Shown here piece after piece: positions 31,601-40,929 of a stretch of 64,000 nt of DNA. Numbering within the stretch: position 1 is the stretch's first letter; the number at the start of each line of letters is the position of its first letter. Below the pieces are notes generated by a model, which saw nothing but the letters and a program-made list of their open reading frames with translations, ran no database searches and had not been told where the DNA came from. This DNA comes from Gammaproteobacteria bacterium (GTDB lineage: Bacteria > Pseudomonadota > Gammaproteobacteria > Steroidobacterales > JABDKV01). Where the stretch lies: positions 1 to 64,000 of the forward strand of contig JAOTXU010000008.1 in the NCBI GenBank assembly GCA_029862165.1, in the 5' to 3' direction. The position numbers and the translations under genes are program-made.

Positions 31601-34600
31601 CACACTCTGGTTATCGAGGAGTATGTCGGTCGGCGCATTGTTGGGCGCAAAAACGGAAATCTGGAATGCCTGCTCGAGGATTCCACCATTGCCGTCATCA
31701 CTGCGTATCCGCACCCGCAACAACGGTGTCTGCAATGCATCGAGCACCGTAGCTGTCTGCAGCTGATCACCGGCAATCTGGAAGAACGCATTGTCGTCAC
31801 CACCGGTGCCGGCCACCAGTGTGTAGGTCTGCTGATCCGTAGCGTCCGGATCGGCCGTTATCAGGGTGCCAACATTTGCGCCCGGGCTCTGAGCCTGCAA
31901 GACCGATTGACTGCTCAAGTTAAGCGCCAGCGGTGGGTCATTGCCTGGCAACGGCTCATCGTTGATGCCGTACACGAACACCGCCCCGCTCTCGAAACCG
32001 TTGTTGCTGGCCTGGTCACCATTGATTCCGGCGACACCACCGTCTTCGCTCCTGGTGCCGACTACAAAGGAGTCGGCAGCCATCGCAACCGAAAAACCAA
32101 ACCTATCGAACTCCTCTGCGTTGGACGATTTCAGATAGGCCTGCTGCGACCAGCTACCTGCCGCCTGCGTATACAGATATGCCGCGCCGGCGGACACGGC
32201 GGTGTTATCGAACTGATCACCATCGATAACTTGTGCGGCGCTGGATTCATTCAGTGCACCAACCAGAAGTCGAGTGCCGTCGGGAGAAAGACTTAGTCGT
32301 TGACCAAAACCATCACCGGCGTCTGTGTTCGATGCCTTGATGTACGTTGGTGGCATCCACACGCCACCCAAATCGCGTGTGTAGACGTAGACTGCGCCGC
32401 TGTCGGTTGCGCTGTTGTCGCTGCCATTGCCATCGATGCCGGTTGCCGCGCTGTCCTCAAAGCGCGAACCCGCTGCCAGCGTGTTGCCATCGGCTGACAT
32501 CGTCATCGTGGAAAATTGACCCAGAAGATCGCCCGCCTCGGTATTGGAGGCTTTCAGATAGGCTTGTTGACCCCAGTCGACGCCGTCACGGTTAAACACA
32601 TAAATCGCGCCACTGTCGGCCGCGTTGTTCTCGAACTGATCGCCATTGACCCCGGTTGCGGCGCTGTCTTCACCACTTGCAGCGACTGCCAGCGTGTTGC
32701 CGTCACCGGACAAACTGACAGACATCCCGAAATTATCGCGCGCTTCCGTATTCGACACTTTGATATAGGACTGCTGCGTCCAAACCACGCCGCTACGTAT
32801 GTAGACATAGGCCGCACCGCTGTTGGTGGCACTATTGTCGTTCTGGTCGCCGTTGATGCCGGCCGCCGCGCTGTCTTCGCCCGATGCGCCGACGGCCATC
32901 GTGTTGCCGTCGCTGGACAAGGCTATGCTGCGCGCAAACGTATCACCGGGACCGGTGTTCGATGCCTTGATATAGGCCTGCTGGAACCAGCTGCTGCCAT
33001 CACGCACAAACACATAGGCAGCGCCCGCGGCAAACGCGCTGTTATCGGACTCATCGCCATTGATGCCGGTGGCTGCACTCGATTCAATCCGGGACGCGAC
33101 CGCCAACGTATTGCCGTCAGCCGACATGGCAAGACGGTAGCCGAAAGCATCTTGGGCATCGATGTTCGATGCCTTGAGGTACGCCTGCTGACTCCAGATA
33201 CCTGACCCGTCACGCGTGAAGACATAAACAGCGCCAGCAAAGGCTGCACTGTTGTCGCTCTGGTCGCCGTTCACACCGGTGGCTGCACTATCTTCTTGGA
33301 TGGTGCTGACCGCGAGCGTGTTGCCGTCGGTTGATATCGCGGTCCGATATGCAAAATTGTCACCAAAATCGGGGTTCGATGCCTTGATGTAAGCCGACTG
33401 CGCGAACAATGCTCCGCTCTCGCGCGTTATTGTAATTGTATAAGTCTGCGACGTAGAACCATCTTCGGAAGTGACCGTGATGGTGATGATGTTGGTGCCT
33501 TCGGCCAGTGCAACCGTGATGCTCTGACCCGACGCGACCATCATGCCGTTGATCATGATTGTCGCAGAACCGTTGACCGCCGTCGGCGTAATCATGGTGC
33601 TGTCAGTGGTAAACGGCACCGTCGCGGTGTAGTTGAACTGATCCATCTCGAACGCTTGATCGAGCGCGACATCGCTCAGTGTCAGCGTGCCGAGATCCGC
33701 GTCGGCTGGGTCAGGCGGTATCTCGAATACATAAACGGCACCGGCCAGATCGGCACTATTGTCGGCCTGATCGCCATTGATCCCGGTCGCGGCACTGTCG
33801 TCTCCCGAGCCGCTGGCGAGTGTCCCGCCATCGAAGGATAATGCGAGAGACTCGCCGAACGCGTCGAAAACATCGGTATTCGACGCCTTGATATAGGACT
33901 GCTGGCTCCAGGCGCCACCAACGCGTGTAAATGCATAGACCGCCCCCGCAAAGCTGACACTGTTATCGCCCTGATCGCCATTGACACCGGTGGCCGCGCT
34001 GTCCTCTCCTCTTGCGCCGACCGCCAGTGTGTTGCCATCGCCGGATAACGTGAGGATCCCGAAGCCGTCGAGAGCACCCGTATTCGACGCCTTAATATAG
34101 GCCTGCTGGCTCCAGGCGCCACCAACGCGTGTAAACGCATAGACCGCACCCGCATGGGTGGCGTTGTTATCGCTCTGATCGCCATTGATACCGGTTGCCG
34201 CGCTGCCCTCTTGTGTCGCGCCAACCGCAAGTGTGTCGCCATCGCCGGATAATGCGACAGATGCTCCGAAGCCGTCGGAAGGGTCGGTATTCGACGCCTT
34301 GATATAAGCCTGCTGGCTCCAGGCGCCACCAACGCGTGTAAATGCATAGACCGCCCCCGCAGAACTGGCACTGTTATCGCCCTGATCGCCATTGATACCG
34401 GTGGCCACGCTATCCTCTGTTGGTGCGCCGACCGCAAGTGTGTCGCCATCGCCGGATAACGTGACATGCTCACCGAAGTGGTCATCAGTATCCGTATTCG
34501 ACGCCTTGATATAAGCCTGCTGGCTCCAGACGCCACCAACGCGTGTAAAAGCATAGACCGCACCCGCAAAGACGGCACTGTTATCGCCCTGATCGCCATT

Positions 34601-37600
34601 GATTCCGGTGGCCGCGCTGTTCTCCAATGGTGCGCCAACCGCAAGTGTGCTGCCATCGCTGGATAATGCGACAGCACGTCCGAAGGAGTCTGAAGCACCG
34701 GTATTCGACGCCTTGATATAGGCCTGCTGGCTCCAGGCCCCACCGACGCGTGTAAATGCATAGACCGCCCCCGCAAAGCCGACACTGTTATCGCCCTGAT
34801 CGCCATTGATACCGGTGGCCGCGCTGTCCTCCCGTGATGCGCCAACCGCGAGTGTGTCGCCATCGCCGGACAACGCAAGAGATTCTCCGAACCGGTCCTG
34901 AGCATCGGTATTCGACGCCTTGATATACGCCTGCTGGCTCCAGACGCCACCAACGCGTGTAAATACATAGACCGCACCCGCCACGCTGGCACTGTCATCG
35001 CCCTGATTGCCATTGATACCGGTGGCCGCACTTCCCTCTTCTGATGCGCCGACCGCGAGCGTGTTGCCGTCGGCCGATAGAGCGGTCGGAGTAAAATTAT
35101 CAGAGAACCCAAATCTATCAGAGGCACCTGTATTGGACGCCTTGATGTAAGCCGATTGGGCAAACGCCGCGGCGCTCTGGCGGGTGATGGTGACGGTATA
35201 GATGTTTGTTGTCAGCCCGTCTTCGGATGTAACGCCTATCGTGATCGCGTTATCACCTTCGGCCAGACCAAGAGTACTGACACTTCCTGAGGCTACGGGA
35301 AAGCCGTTGAATGTAATTGTGGCGCCGGCGCTCTCCGAAGTCGGGCTCACCTGGGTGGAGCTGACGGTGAATGGCACTGTCGCGGTGTAGTTTAACGTGC
35401 TGGGGTCGAAGGGCGGAACCAACGTGACATTGAGAAGCGTTAGGCTTGCCAGGTTTGCATTGTCCGACAACTGCGACAAAACGATGATTGGGAAGAACTC
35501 CTCGAACGTACCGCCGTTTTGATCGTCGGTGCGGATGCGCACACTCAATGTCGGCGTTTGTGCGGCATCCAGTGTGGTCGCTGTTTGCAACTCATCACCG
35601 ACGATGCTGAAAAACGCGTTATCTTCACCACCGGCGCCTGCCACCAATGTGTAAAGGTGCACATCGCCAAGATTGGCGTCAGCAGATGTCAATGTGCCAA
35701 CAGGCGTCCCGGCAGGCTCGCCTTCGAGGACCGTGAGATTGTCCAGATTGATTGCCGTGGGGGGTACATTGCCGGCCGGCTCGACGACTATGATAAATAT
35801 CTGATCGAGCGTGCCGCCGTTTTGATCGTCGGTCCGAACACGAATACTCCGAATCTGGCCCTGCTGGAAATCCAAAACGGCAGCGGTAATCAAAGTTGCG
35901 CCAGCAATATCAAAAAGCGCGTTGTCCGTGTCGCCGGCACCGGCGACGAGGCTATAGATATGTGTGTCGCCGGTATCCGGGTCGGTGGTCGTAAAGTTTC
36001 CAACCGTCGTTCCTGTAGGCTGCCCCTCGACCACCGTAAAGTTGTCAATATCCAAAGCGATCGGCGGGCTGTTACCACCACCTGATGGATTGACGGTAAT
36101 CGTGAAGGCCTGTTGGAAAGTCCCGTCGCCCTGGTTGTCCTGGTCGTCTGTCTGCAGGCGAATACTGAGTGTTGGTGTCTGTGCCGCGTCAAACACCGCC
36201 GCAGTACGCAATGAAAATACGCCAGCACTGCTGGTCAGCCGGAAGAGCGCGTTGTCGTCGCTGCCAGGACCTGGCACGAACGTAATGATATGTGCGTCGC
36301 AACAGTCAGGGTCTATCGTCGAAAGCGTGCCGACTATGGTGTCAATCGGCTGACCTTCGTCAACACTGGTGTTGTCTAGAATGATTCCGGTAGGCGGATT
36401 GTTGCCGTTTGGTTGGGTCCCGAAGGTTGACGCGTCATTGTGTATCCGGATGAAGTCGACTGAACCTGCAAATGATTCGCCCTGTAGCGTGCCAAAATCG
36501 TCCACAAAGAAATTTAAAACATTCTGTAGCGGCACGGCGACATTTTCGACGTCTGCAAAAGAGAACAACAGGTTGCCATCCAGATAGACCTCAACCTGAC
36601 CGGCAGCGCGTGCTATTCCAACCGTGAAATCGGTATCGAGCGCGAGTAATCCCGCGACATCGGGTTGCGGGAAGAAATTGATGCCCCCTTCGAAAATATA
36701 TACACCGGGATCGGAAGCCAATTCCTGAAAGTCGATGAGTTTGTTGAATTCCAACACTTCATCGTTGACCTGAAACCGAATCTCGACAGCGTAATCAGTC
36801 ACGCATGGCAAAGCCTGCGTAAGCCTTAGTCCCTGGTTAGGTTCAAAGAAATACCTGCCGACGTCCACGGCCCCGCCGGATGCAACCAGATCGACGCCGT
36901 TGGCCAACGTGTCCGACAGGTCACCGTTAAAGTCGTAGCTGTTGATTAGCCCGGAATTTGTACCAACGACACAGACATCGACCGTGGCGATGTTGGAATC
37001 GTCGGTGCCGTCATTGGCCACGTATGTGAACTGATCGCCCTGTGTCTGACTACCGTCATGCTGGTACTCGAACCGGCCATCGGCAAACAACGTAAGCTGC
37101 CCATTATTCGGCGGATCGACCAGCGTCGCGGCTAGGGGATCCTGATCGTTATCGAAATCGTTATCGAGAACACTGTCCAGACCCGAGTTGAGGACCGATT
37201 GGATGCCACCTTGAGCGACGCTGAGGCTGTCGTCGATGGCAACAGGTGGTGTATTGCCGGGTGGGTTGACCGTAATGAATACGGGCACAACGTTGGAATT
37301 AGCGATGCCGTCACTAACCATATAGGTAAACTGGTCTGTCGCTGTCTGACTGCCGTCGTGGGAGTAGACAAAGGTCCCGTCCGGATTCAGTGTGAGCTGC
37401 CCGCTGGTTGGCGGAATCACAAGAGCCGCCGTCAGCGCGTCGCCTTCGGCATCCGAATCGTTGTTCAACACGCTAATCGCGCCGTCAGTTAGTATTGTCT
37501 GGGTCGCACCCTGATCAACATTGATGTTGTCATCCTGGGCAATGGGTGGATCATTGACCGGAGTGATGTTGATAACTACATTCGCCGGGGCAGAATCATC

Positions 37601-39013
37601 GACACCGTCGTTAGCGATATAGCTAAACTGATCTTGTGCTGTCTCGCCGCCGTCGTGCGCATAGAAAAAAGTACCATCAGAATCCAGGAAGAAGTCTGCC
37701 GCGTTGACCGGACCGGTCACCAATATCGCAACCAGGGAATTGCCCTCAGCATCGGTATCGTTATCCAGCACACTGGCGCCGTTTAGCGTTCCACCTTCGA
37801 GCACTGTATCGGCATCGTCGCTAGCCACGGGTGCGGTATTGGTGAATGTCAACGTGACGATGGCGGCGTTGGAATCGTTAACGCCATCGCCTGCGGTGTA
37901 GCTAAAGCTGTCCGGATCGAGGCTGCTGCCATTGTGTGTATAGGTAAAGGAACCGTCCGGCGCGAGGCTAAACGCGGTCGCGTTGGCCGGTCCTACCAGG
38001 GCAACAGCCGTGAGCGCATCGCCGTCGGCGTCGGTGTCATTGAGCAGAACACCGGGTGCATCGATGGTCAGCGTCGCACCGACATCCAGCGAATAAGAAT
38101 CCCCCACCGCCATCGGCGTGGTGTTGATCGGAATACCAGGTTGCGAAAAAACACTCTCGTCCACTGCGATCAGTGGCGTACTCGAATAAGAGTCGAAATT
38201 ATTGTTTCGAAAGCGGGTGATTTCCTCATTGAGCGAGTACACGCCCATAGGAGCGCCCGCGACCATGACCACTGTGCCGTCTTCCAGACCGTCCACCTCA
38301 CCGTCGGAAAAGTCCCGCACCACAGCCAGGATCGTCTCGATGGTTGGGTCCGGAAAGCCTGCATCGATGCTGACGCGGCTGACCAGGTTGGCCAGACCAC
38401 CCAGCACCATCGCGTATTGACGTTGTGCCTCGGCCAGACCGGGATCGGGTGATACCGGATTGGCCGGCGCGGTGCTGACAATATCGAAACCAAAGGCTGC
38501 CTCTGCCAGTGCGCGATTGGCAGCAAAATGCTGTAAGAAAGTATCGCCGGTTGATTCGCGTCGTGTTTTATCCAGCAGGGCCTGCGTGGCGATGGAAATC
38601 GTCACCGAGGTTGTGCCCGGTGGCAGCAGACTCTCCAGGCCCTCGCCGGCGCCCAATGTGATACGGCGTTTTAGTGCCGGGTTCGGTTCGCGATCGGCTT
38701 CATCGATGTAACTGCCACCACTGCTGCGAACCAACAGCGCCCCGCTGCCCTGCGGAATGATTGCACTAAAACTGCCATCGGCGGCGGTGACCGCAGTAAC
38801 TACCGCGGAACCAGAAACGTCACCAAAGGCATCGATGGGTAAGAATTCGAGGTCGGAGGAGTCCAGCGGGCCTTTGGTTGCAGTGCCGGTAATCGACACG
38901 CCGCTGGCGCTCGGTGGCGGTGGCAATAACCGTTCGGTCGGGGTGCCTCCGCCACTGCCGCCGCATCCAGAAATGATGATGGTGGCCAGCGTGGCCGACA
39001 GCAGACGGTTCAT
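28646..39013 (-). CDS. Giant multidomain lipoprotein with two seven-bladed propellers (cassette 2)
   Basis: A 3455-residue predicted lipoprotein (lipobox IIISGC, then GGSGGG). Approximate order: N-terminal domain shared with the cassette 1 lipoprotein (30-300); four VCBS-type repeats (305-685); a LamG-like domain (688-870, GLINSYDFNGDLSD...FAGSVDFIRIHN); and cadherin-like repeats (890-1180, SVDEGQP / VRIRTDDQNGG). Then two tandem modules, each a cadherin-like beta-sandwich (SLTLLNVTL / TLTLSDVAL ... LNYTATVPFT) followed by seven FG-GAP/integrin-alpha-like blades (YIKASNT...D-FG...LSGDGDTLAVGA). More cadherin-like repeats (2365-2755), a beta-solenoid region starting TRTWINPQNGDWSDPNNW, and a last VCBS repeat follow. 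It overlaps the FecR gene by 4 bp. It is likely a surface adhesin; ligand unknown. Confidence 0.85.
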   Translation of the reverse strand: MNRLLSATLATIIISGCGGSGGGTPTERLLPPPPSASGVSITGTATKGPLDSSDLEFLPIDAFGDVSGSAVVTAVTAADGSFSAIIPQGSGALLVRSSGGSYIDEADREPNPALKRRITLGAGEGLESLLPPGTTSVTISIATQALLDKTRRESTGDTFLQHFAANRALAEAAFGFDIVSTAPANPVSPDPGLAEAQRQYAMVLGGLANLVSRVSIDAGFPDPTIETILAVVRDFSDGEVDGLEDGTVVMVAGAPMGVYSLNEEITRFRNNNFDSYSSTPLIAVDESVFSQPGIPINTTPMAVGDSYSLDVGATLTIDAPGVLLNDTDADGDALTAVALVGPANATAFSLAPDGSFTYTHNGSSLDPDSFSYTAGDGVNDSNAAIVTLTFTNTAPVASDDADTVLEGGTLNGASVLDNDTDAEGNSLVAILVTGPVNAADFFLDSDGTFFYAHDGGETAQDQFSYIANDGVDDSAPANVVINITPVNDPPIAQDDNINVDQGATQTILTDGAISVLNNDSDAEGDALTAALVIPPTSGQLTLNPDGTFVYSHDGSQTATDQFTYMVSDGIANSNVVPVFITVNPPGNTPPVAIDDSLSVAQGGIQSVLNSGLDSVLDNDFDNDQDPLAATLVDPPNNGQLTLFADGRFEYQHDGSQTQGDQFTYVANDGTDDSNIATVDVCVVGTNSGLINSYDFNGDLSDTLANGVDLVASGGAVDVGRYFFEPNQGLRLTQALPCVTDYAVEIRFQVNDEVLEFNKLIDFQELASDPGVYIFEGGINFFPQPDVAGLLALDTDFTVGIARAAGQVEVYLDGNLLFSFADVENVAVPLQNVLNFFVDDFGTLQGESFAGSVDFIRIHNDASTFGTQPNGNNPPTGIILDNTSVDEGQPIDTIVGTLSTIDPDCCDAHIITFVPGPGSDDNALFRLTSSAGVFSLRTAAVFDAAQTPTLSIRLQTDDQDNQGDGTFQQAFTITVNPSGGGNSPPIALDIDNFTVVEGQPTGTTVGNFTTTDPDTGDTHIYSLVAGAGDTDNALFDIAGATLITAAVLDFQQGQIRSIRVRTDDQNGGTLDQIFIIVVEPAGNVPPTAINLDNLTVLEGEPAGTPVGTLTSADANLGDVHLYTLVAGAGGEDNAFFSIVGDELQTATTLDAAQTPTLSVRIRTDDQNGGTFEEFFPIIVLSQLSDNANLASLTLLNVTLVPPFDPSTLNYTATVPFTVSSTQVSPTSESAGATITFNGFPVASGSVSTLGLAEGDNAITIGVTSEDGLTTNIYTVTITRQSAAAFAQSAYIKASNTGASDRFGFSDNFTPTALSADGNTLAVGASEEGSAATGINGNQGDDSASVAGAVYVFTRVGGVWSQQAYIKASNTDAQDRFGESLALSGDGDTLAVGASREDSAATGINGDQGDNSVGFAGAVYAFTRVGGAWSQQAYIKASNTGASDSFGRAVALSSDGSTLAVGAPLENSAATGINGDQGDNSAVFAGAVYAFTRVGGVWSQQAYIKASNTDTDDHFGEHVTLSGDGDTLAVGAPTEDSVATGINGDQGDNSASSAGAVYAFTRVGGAWSQQAYIKASNTDPSDGFGASVALSGDGDTLAVGATQEGSAATGINGDQSDNNATHAGAVYAFTRVGGAWSQQAYIKASNTGALDGFGILTLSGDGNTLAVGARGEDSAATGVNGDQGDNSVSFAGAVYAFTRVGGAWSQQSYIKASNTDVFDAFGESLALSFDGGTLASGSGDDSAATGINGDQADNSADLAGAVYVFEIPPDPADADLGTLTLSDVALDQAFEMDQFNYTATVPFTTDSTMITPTAVNGSATIMINGMMVASGQSITVALAEGTNIITITVTSEDGSTSQTYTITITRESGALFAQSAYIKASNPDFGDNFAYRTAISTDGNTLAVSTIQEDSAATGVNGDQSDNSAAFAGAVYVFTRDGSGIWSQQAYLKASNIDAQDAFGYRLAMSADGNTLAVASRIESSAATGINGDESDNSAFAAGAAYVFVRDGSSWFQQAYIKASNTGPGDTFARSIALSSDGNTMAVGASGEDSAAAGINGDQNDNSATNSGAAYVYIRSGVVWTQQSYIKVSNTEARDNFGMSVSLSGDGNTLAVAASGEDSAATGVNGDQFENNAADSGAIYVFNRDGVDWGQQAYLKASNTEAGDLLGQFSTMTMSADGNTLAAGSRFEDSAATGIDGNGSDNSATDSGAVYVYTRDLGGVWMPPTYIKASNTDAGDGFGQRLSLSPDGTRLLVGALNESSAAQVIDGDQFDNTAVSAGAAYLYTQAAGSWSQQAYLKSSNAEEFDRFGFSVAMAADSFVVGTRSEDGGVAGINGDQASNNGFESGAVFVYGINDEPLPGNDPPLALNLSSQSVLQAQSPGANVGTLITADPDATDQQTYTLVAGTGGDDNAFFQIAGDQLQTATVLDALQTPLLRVRIRSDDGNGGILEQAFQISVFAPNNAPTDILLDNQSVPEFGQQAPFANITTVDPDVNDAHVYTLVPGPGDENNDLFFIFDFVQLGAVGGLDASQTPTLNVRLRADDTRGGVIEKAFVITVVGTNSAPTALFIDNFAVTEGQPIGTTVGNFTTNDPDTGDTHIYSLVPGVGDTDNALFSISGDTLITAAVLDFQQSQIRSIRVRTDDQNGGTLEAIFTIVVEPAGNFPPTAIFLDNLIVLEGQPSGTLVGTLTTADANLGDTHIYSLVAGAGGEDNVFFSIVGDELQTATSFDAVQTPTLNVRIRTDDQNGGTFDEVFTIIVNTVANTRTWINPQNGDWSDPNNWSPFGVPQPGDDVVIDLVGAAPVVTLSNFTALVRSINCSESIIIGAASSLIVQAPSTLSGATTMQAGSLFADGSATELMITGPFTMNEGAVQALNGALLSIATTSLQASQESFTWVADGAGSRFELPNLTTAQVAGASGNLRWIIQASTGGVINFPALTTLSVLDDGDPAGSDIDVFVFAPGSRVQMPLLSSFVDADAPSFEDETSSLFAIAGGVIEVPLLTAPQQVSVTLDALSSIDIAQITSLTNSVLSVFSGTAAFPSLETLTGSIVRVGNSGFASVDLSAVTSMDNAGVEVFFGSTVSLPGVTSYLLDNPVFDDSGFWIAFDTGSRLEFPNLTSVQVAGDGNGPEMFIDVFSGGVIDLPLLVSLTVFDDGGPLGSAIEMSATGAGSLIDMPVLATFTDNDLDRPSLISQFSGGVVNFPGTAVLTNVSVFGGNTAPIAAADNYFVVQSGTLTAGMQMLHRNVDVMGRLTGASGVNVEGLSFDVTFTNGTCFGLFQACDELVDFQFLSESSAIAASQALMDQVFLDVAEGMFDTDPFLTIGCDGSGISCNTLVPYEAIPANANVLAAWAFNSSSEAIDQVQGNVLRGVNVDSTGEARTWALWSPSALGVLANDTDVENDPLTAELIDDVTGGTLSLAPDGSFTYTHGGVVVEDTFTYRAFDGTSHSSVVTVTISIL
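31960..33400 (-). repeat. Seven-fold repeat, propeller 2 of the giant lipoprotein
   Basis: Seven tandem units of about 205 bp, each coding QQAY(I/L)KASN...D-FG...DGNTLAV...EDSAATGINGDQ-DNSA...GA-YVF-R. Units are divergent at the DNA level but share blocks such as the ASNT and GDQ coding segments. It reads as one seven-bladed propeller. Confidence 0.85.
33720..35180 (-). repeat. Seven-fold repeat, propeller 1 of the giant lipoprotein
   Basis: Seven tandem units of about 207 bp coding the same blade pattern as propeller 2, but much more alike at the DNA level. For example TATTCGACGCCTTGATATA recurs with almost no change near 33877, 34081, 34290, 34496, 34701 and 34908. The uniformity suggests recent expansion or gene conversion. 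A long shadow frame exists here on the same strand because the repeat lacks stops. Confidence 0.88.
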
Positions 39014-40929
39014 GGTGTTGGCTGGCCGAACACCACTGCGCCGGACACCGACACTCCCTGTGTATCGTTTAAACCGTAAGTCAGTCCGGCACCGTTTGGC
39101 AGACTATTGCTACCGGGTGGCCCAAAGAAGCCGCTAAAGCTGCCGTTACCACCGGGCGACCCGCCGACAGACACGCTGTTATATAAGCCGTTAAATAACC
39201 CGCTTGCAATCGAGCCGTTACCACTGGCCTCCCAGATACTGCCGGCGATGGATAACGATAGTTCGCTTTGCACTGTTGCAGTCGTAAAGTTAGCGGTCAG
39301 ACTCGCGTCGCCCAACCTGCCACTATTGCCCAGCGTATCCGTCGGATCGGTATTACCGGTAATCAGCGAGAAGTTGGCGGTACCCGTCATCGGCACGGAC
39401 GGTGCCGAACTGAGTTGCGGTCCATACAGCCAGTGCAAACTTTGTTCGCTCAGGTCCACATTGCTCGGCGAACTACCGGATGTCACAGTCGCCGTACCAC
39501 CGGTCCAGCGGCCCCAGCCAAAACCGGTGACCGGATCAAAACCGTCGTCACGGATACCGGCCGTTCCAATCGCATAAGTCGAGTCAGTGTCGCCACCGGG
39601 TAATGGCGCCTGGAATGCGGTCAGGTCATTGCCCGAGAATGTTCGCGTCCCGCTCGCAGATGAGGCCGTAAATGCATTTGTGCTGACGCCGGAGATCGGG
39701 CCGCTGCCCAGCGCGACGCCACGCGTGAAAGGCGGTTGTCCATCGGTAATGGGAGTCCCGGTATCGGTCTGTATCGGTGTTTCGGGTTCGCTATCGAATC
39801 CACCGGTCGAGCTATCATGCGGTGAATCGCCGAAACCGGTCTCAAGCGGCGGATCGGGCAACGGCACTTCAGACCTCGCACTAAAGCCTCCTGTTGTGCC
39901 AGTGTCGGTGTCATCACCGGTATCAGCGTCAGTGTCGGCGTCACCACCCGTATCAGCGCCAGTGTCGGTACCACCACCGGGATCCGCGCCAGTGTCGGTG
40001 CCACCACCGGGACCGGTGCCACTTCCGGTACCGGTACCGGTATCAGTGCCAGCGCCACTGTCAGTACCGGTACCCGTATCAGTGCCAGTGCCACTGTCAG
40101 TACCGGTACCCGCGCCAGCACCCGTGGCAGTGCCAGCGGCAGCAACAGATTCAGCTGAACTCAATCCGACCTTGGCCGCCTCCTCACTACCCAGTGCGGC
40201 GATGGTCTCGGCGACTTCCTGCGCCGCCTCCTCTTCATCTGCCAGATCGCTCGGATAGGTATCAATCAATACGTCCGGCGTTACCGGCAAACTTACCGGC
40301 GTTGTGTCACGGTCAGCCACATAGACAAACTCACCGGCACGCATCAGGTATTCGCCGGTGTTATTTACGAAGAAAACGACGCCGTCGGTCACGCCAACGT
40401 ATAGACCGTCAAGAATTGCTCTGGCAACAGTCACACCCGGTGGCGGCCCGCAATCACTGGAGCACCACACGATGCTGTAATGGGTACCACGTATACCTAA
40501 AGTCGCGGCCGGTGTTTCCACCACGTAGGCATCAGGATCGTTCTGGCCGATGGCTCCCGTGATTGTGCGGAAGCCGCCTTTGATCAGCTCAGTAACCGCG
40601 CTGTCTTGTGTGGCTACAATGACCGAACCGTCGGGTTGCTCAAGTTCGTCCCCGACCTGAAAATACTCCTCGATCCGAAAAATAGTGTCGGGCCGCAGAG
40701 CGATCTTGGCACCGTCTTGCATCAGCAACTGGCCTCGCGACCGGCCTGCGGTTGCAATCTCGTCCTTTTCGTAGACCGGATCCTCTTTTTTCAGCACTAC
40801 AACTTCTTCGCGCTGTGCTGTAACACTGCCGGCCACAAACAAAACCTGACCACTTTCCTTCACGGCCCACGCGGGCAGGGCCTGTGCCAACAGCAGTATC
40901 GCGATGATGAGTGCCCGCCGAATCTTCAT
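39010..40929 (-). CDS. FecR-domain protein with TbpB-like C-terminal barrel (cassette 2)
   Basis: A 639-residue paralogue of the protein at 24950-26479. Signal peptide (MKIRRALIIAILLLAQALPAWA), FecR domain (about 25-200, with SGQVLFVAGSVTAQRE and ETPAATLGIRGTHY), and a matching Gly-rich C-terminal barrel (from about 420, with GFGWGRWTGG and ending GAVVFGQP). It differs by a long Gly/Thr/Asp linker (about 265-350) that the paralogue lacks. It overlaps the DUF560 gene and the giant lipoprotein gene by 4 bp each. FecR domains sense or relay periplasmic signals in siderophore systems; here, without an adjacent FecI, the role is open. It is more likely a secreted client of the DUF560 protein. Confidence 0.82.
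   Translation of the reverse strand: MKIRRALIIAILLLAQALPAWAVKESGQVLFVAGSVTAQREEVVVLKKEDPVYEKDEIATAGRSRGQLLMQDGAKIALRPDTIFRIEEYFQVGDELEQPDGSVIVATQDSAVTELIKGGFRTITGAIGQNDPDAYVVETPAATLGIRGTHYSIVWCSSDCGPPPGVTVARAILDGLYVGVTDGVVFFVNNTGEYLMRAGEFVYVADRDTTPVSLPVTPDVLIDTYPSDLADEEEAAQEVAETIAALGSEEAAKVGLSSAESVAAAGTATGAGAGTGTDSGTGTDTGTGTDSGAGTDTGTGTGSGTGPGGGTDTGADPGGGTDTGADTGGDADTDADTGDDTDTGTTGGFSARSEVPLPDPPLETGFGDSPHDSSTGGFDSEPETPIQTDTGTPITDGQPPFTRGVALGSGPISGVSTNAFTASSASGTRTFSGNDLTAFQAPLPGGDTDSTYAIGTAGIRDDGFDPVTGFGWGRWTGGTATVTSGSSPSNVDLSEQSLHWLYGPQLSSAPSVPMTGTANFSLITGNTDPTDTLGNSGRLGDASLTANFTTATVQSELSLSIAGSIWEASGNGSIASGLFNGLYNSVSVGGSPGGNGSFSGFFGPPGSNSLPNGAGLTYGLNDTQGVSVSGAVVFGQPTP
39895..40140 (-). repeat. 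Low-complexity Gly/Thr/Asp linker repeats
   Basis: Short tandem motifs coding GTGTDSGTGTDTG, GGGTDTGADP and DADTDADTG separate the FecR domain from the C-terminal barrel. The opposite strand shows a spurious frame rich in Cys, Arg and His. The Asp spacing is loosely reminiscent of calcium-binding RTX or thrombospondin-3 repeats, but no true consensus is met. Length is probably variable. Confidence 0.8.

Noticed and set aside
31091-32296. A 401-codon plus-strand frame
   Set aside because: It is antisense to the giant lipoprotein repeats, has no ribosome site, and its composition follows the repeat.
33682-35163. A 493-codon minus-strand frame rich in Arg, Ser and His
   Set aside because: It is a second-frame shadow of the propeller repeat within the 3455-residue lipoprotein gene; the repeat simply lacks stops in this frame.
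39894-40562. Plus-strand Cys/Arg/His-rich frame
   Set aside because: It is antisense to the Gly/Thr/Asp linker repeat of the FecR-domain gene.
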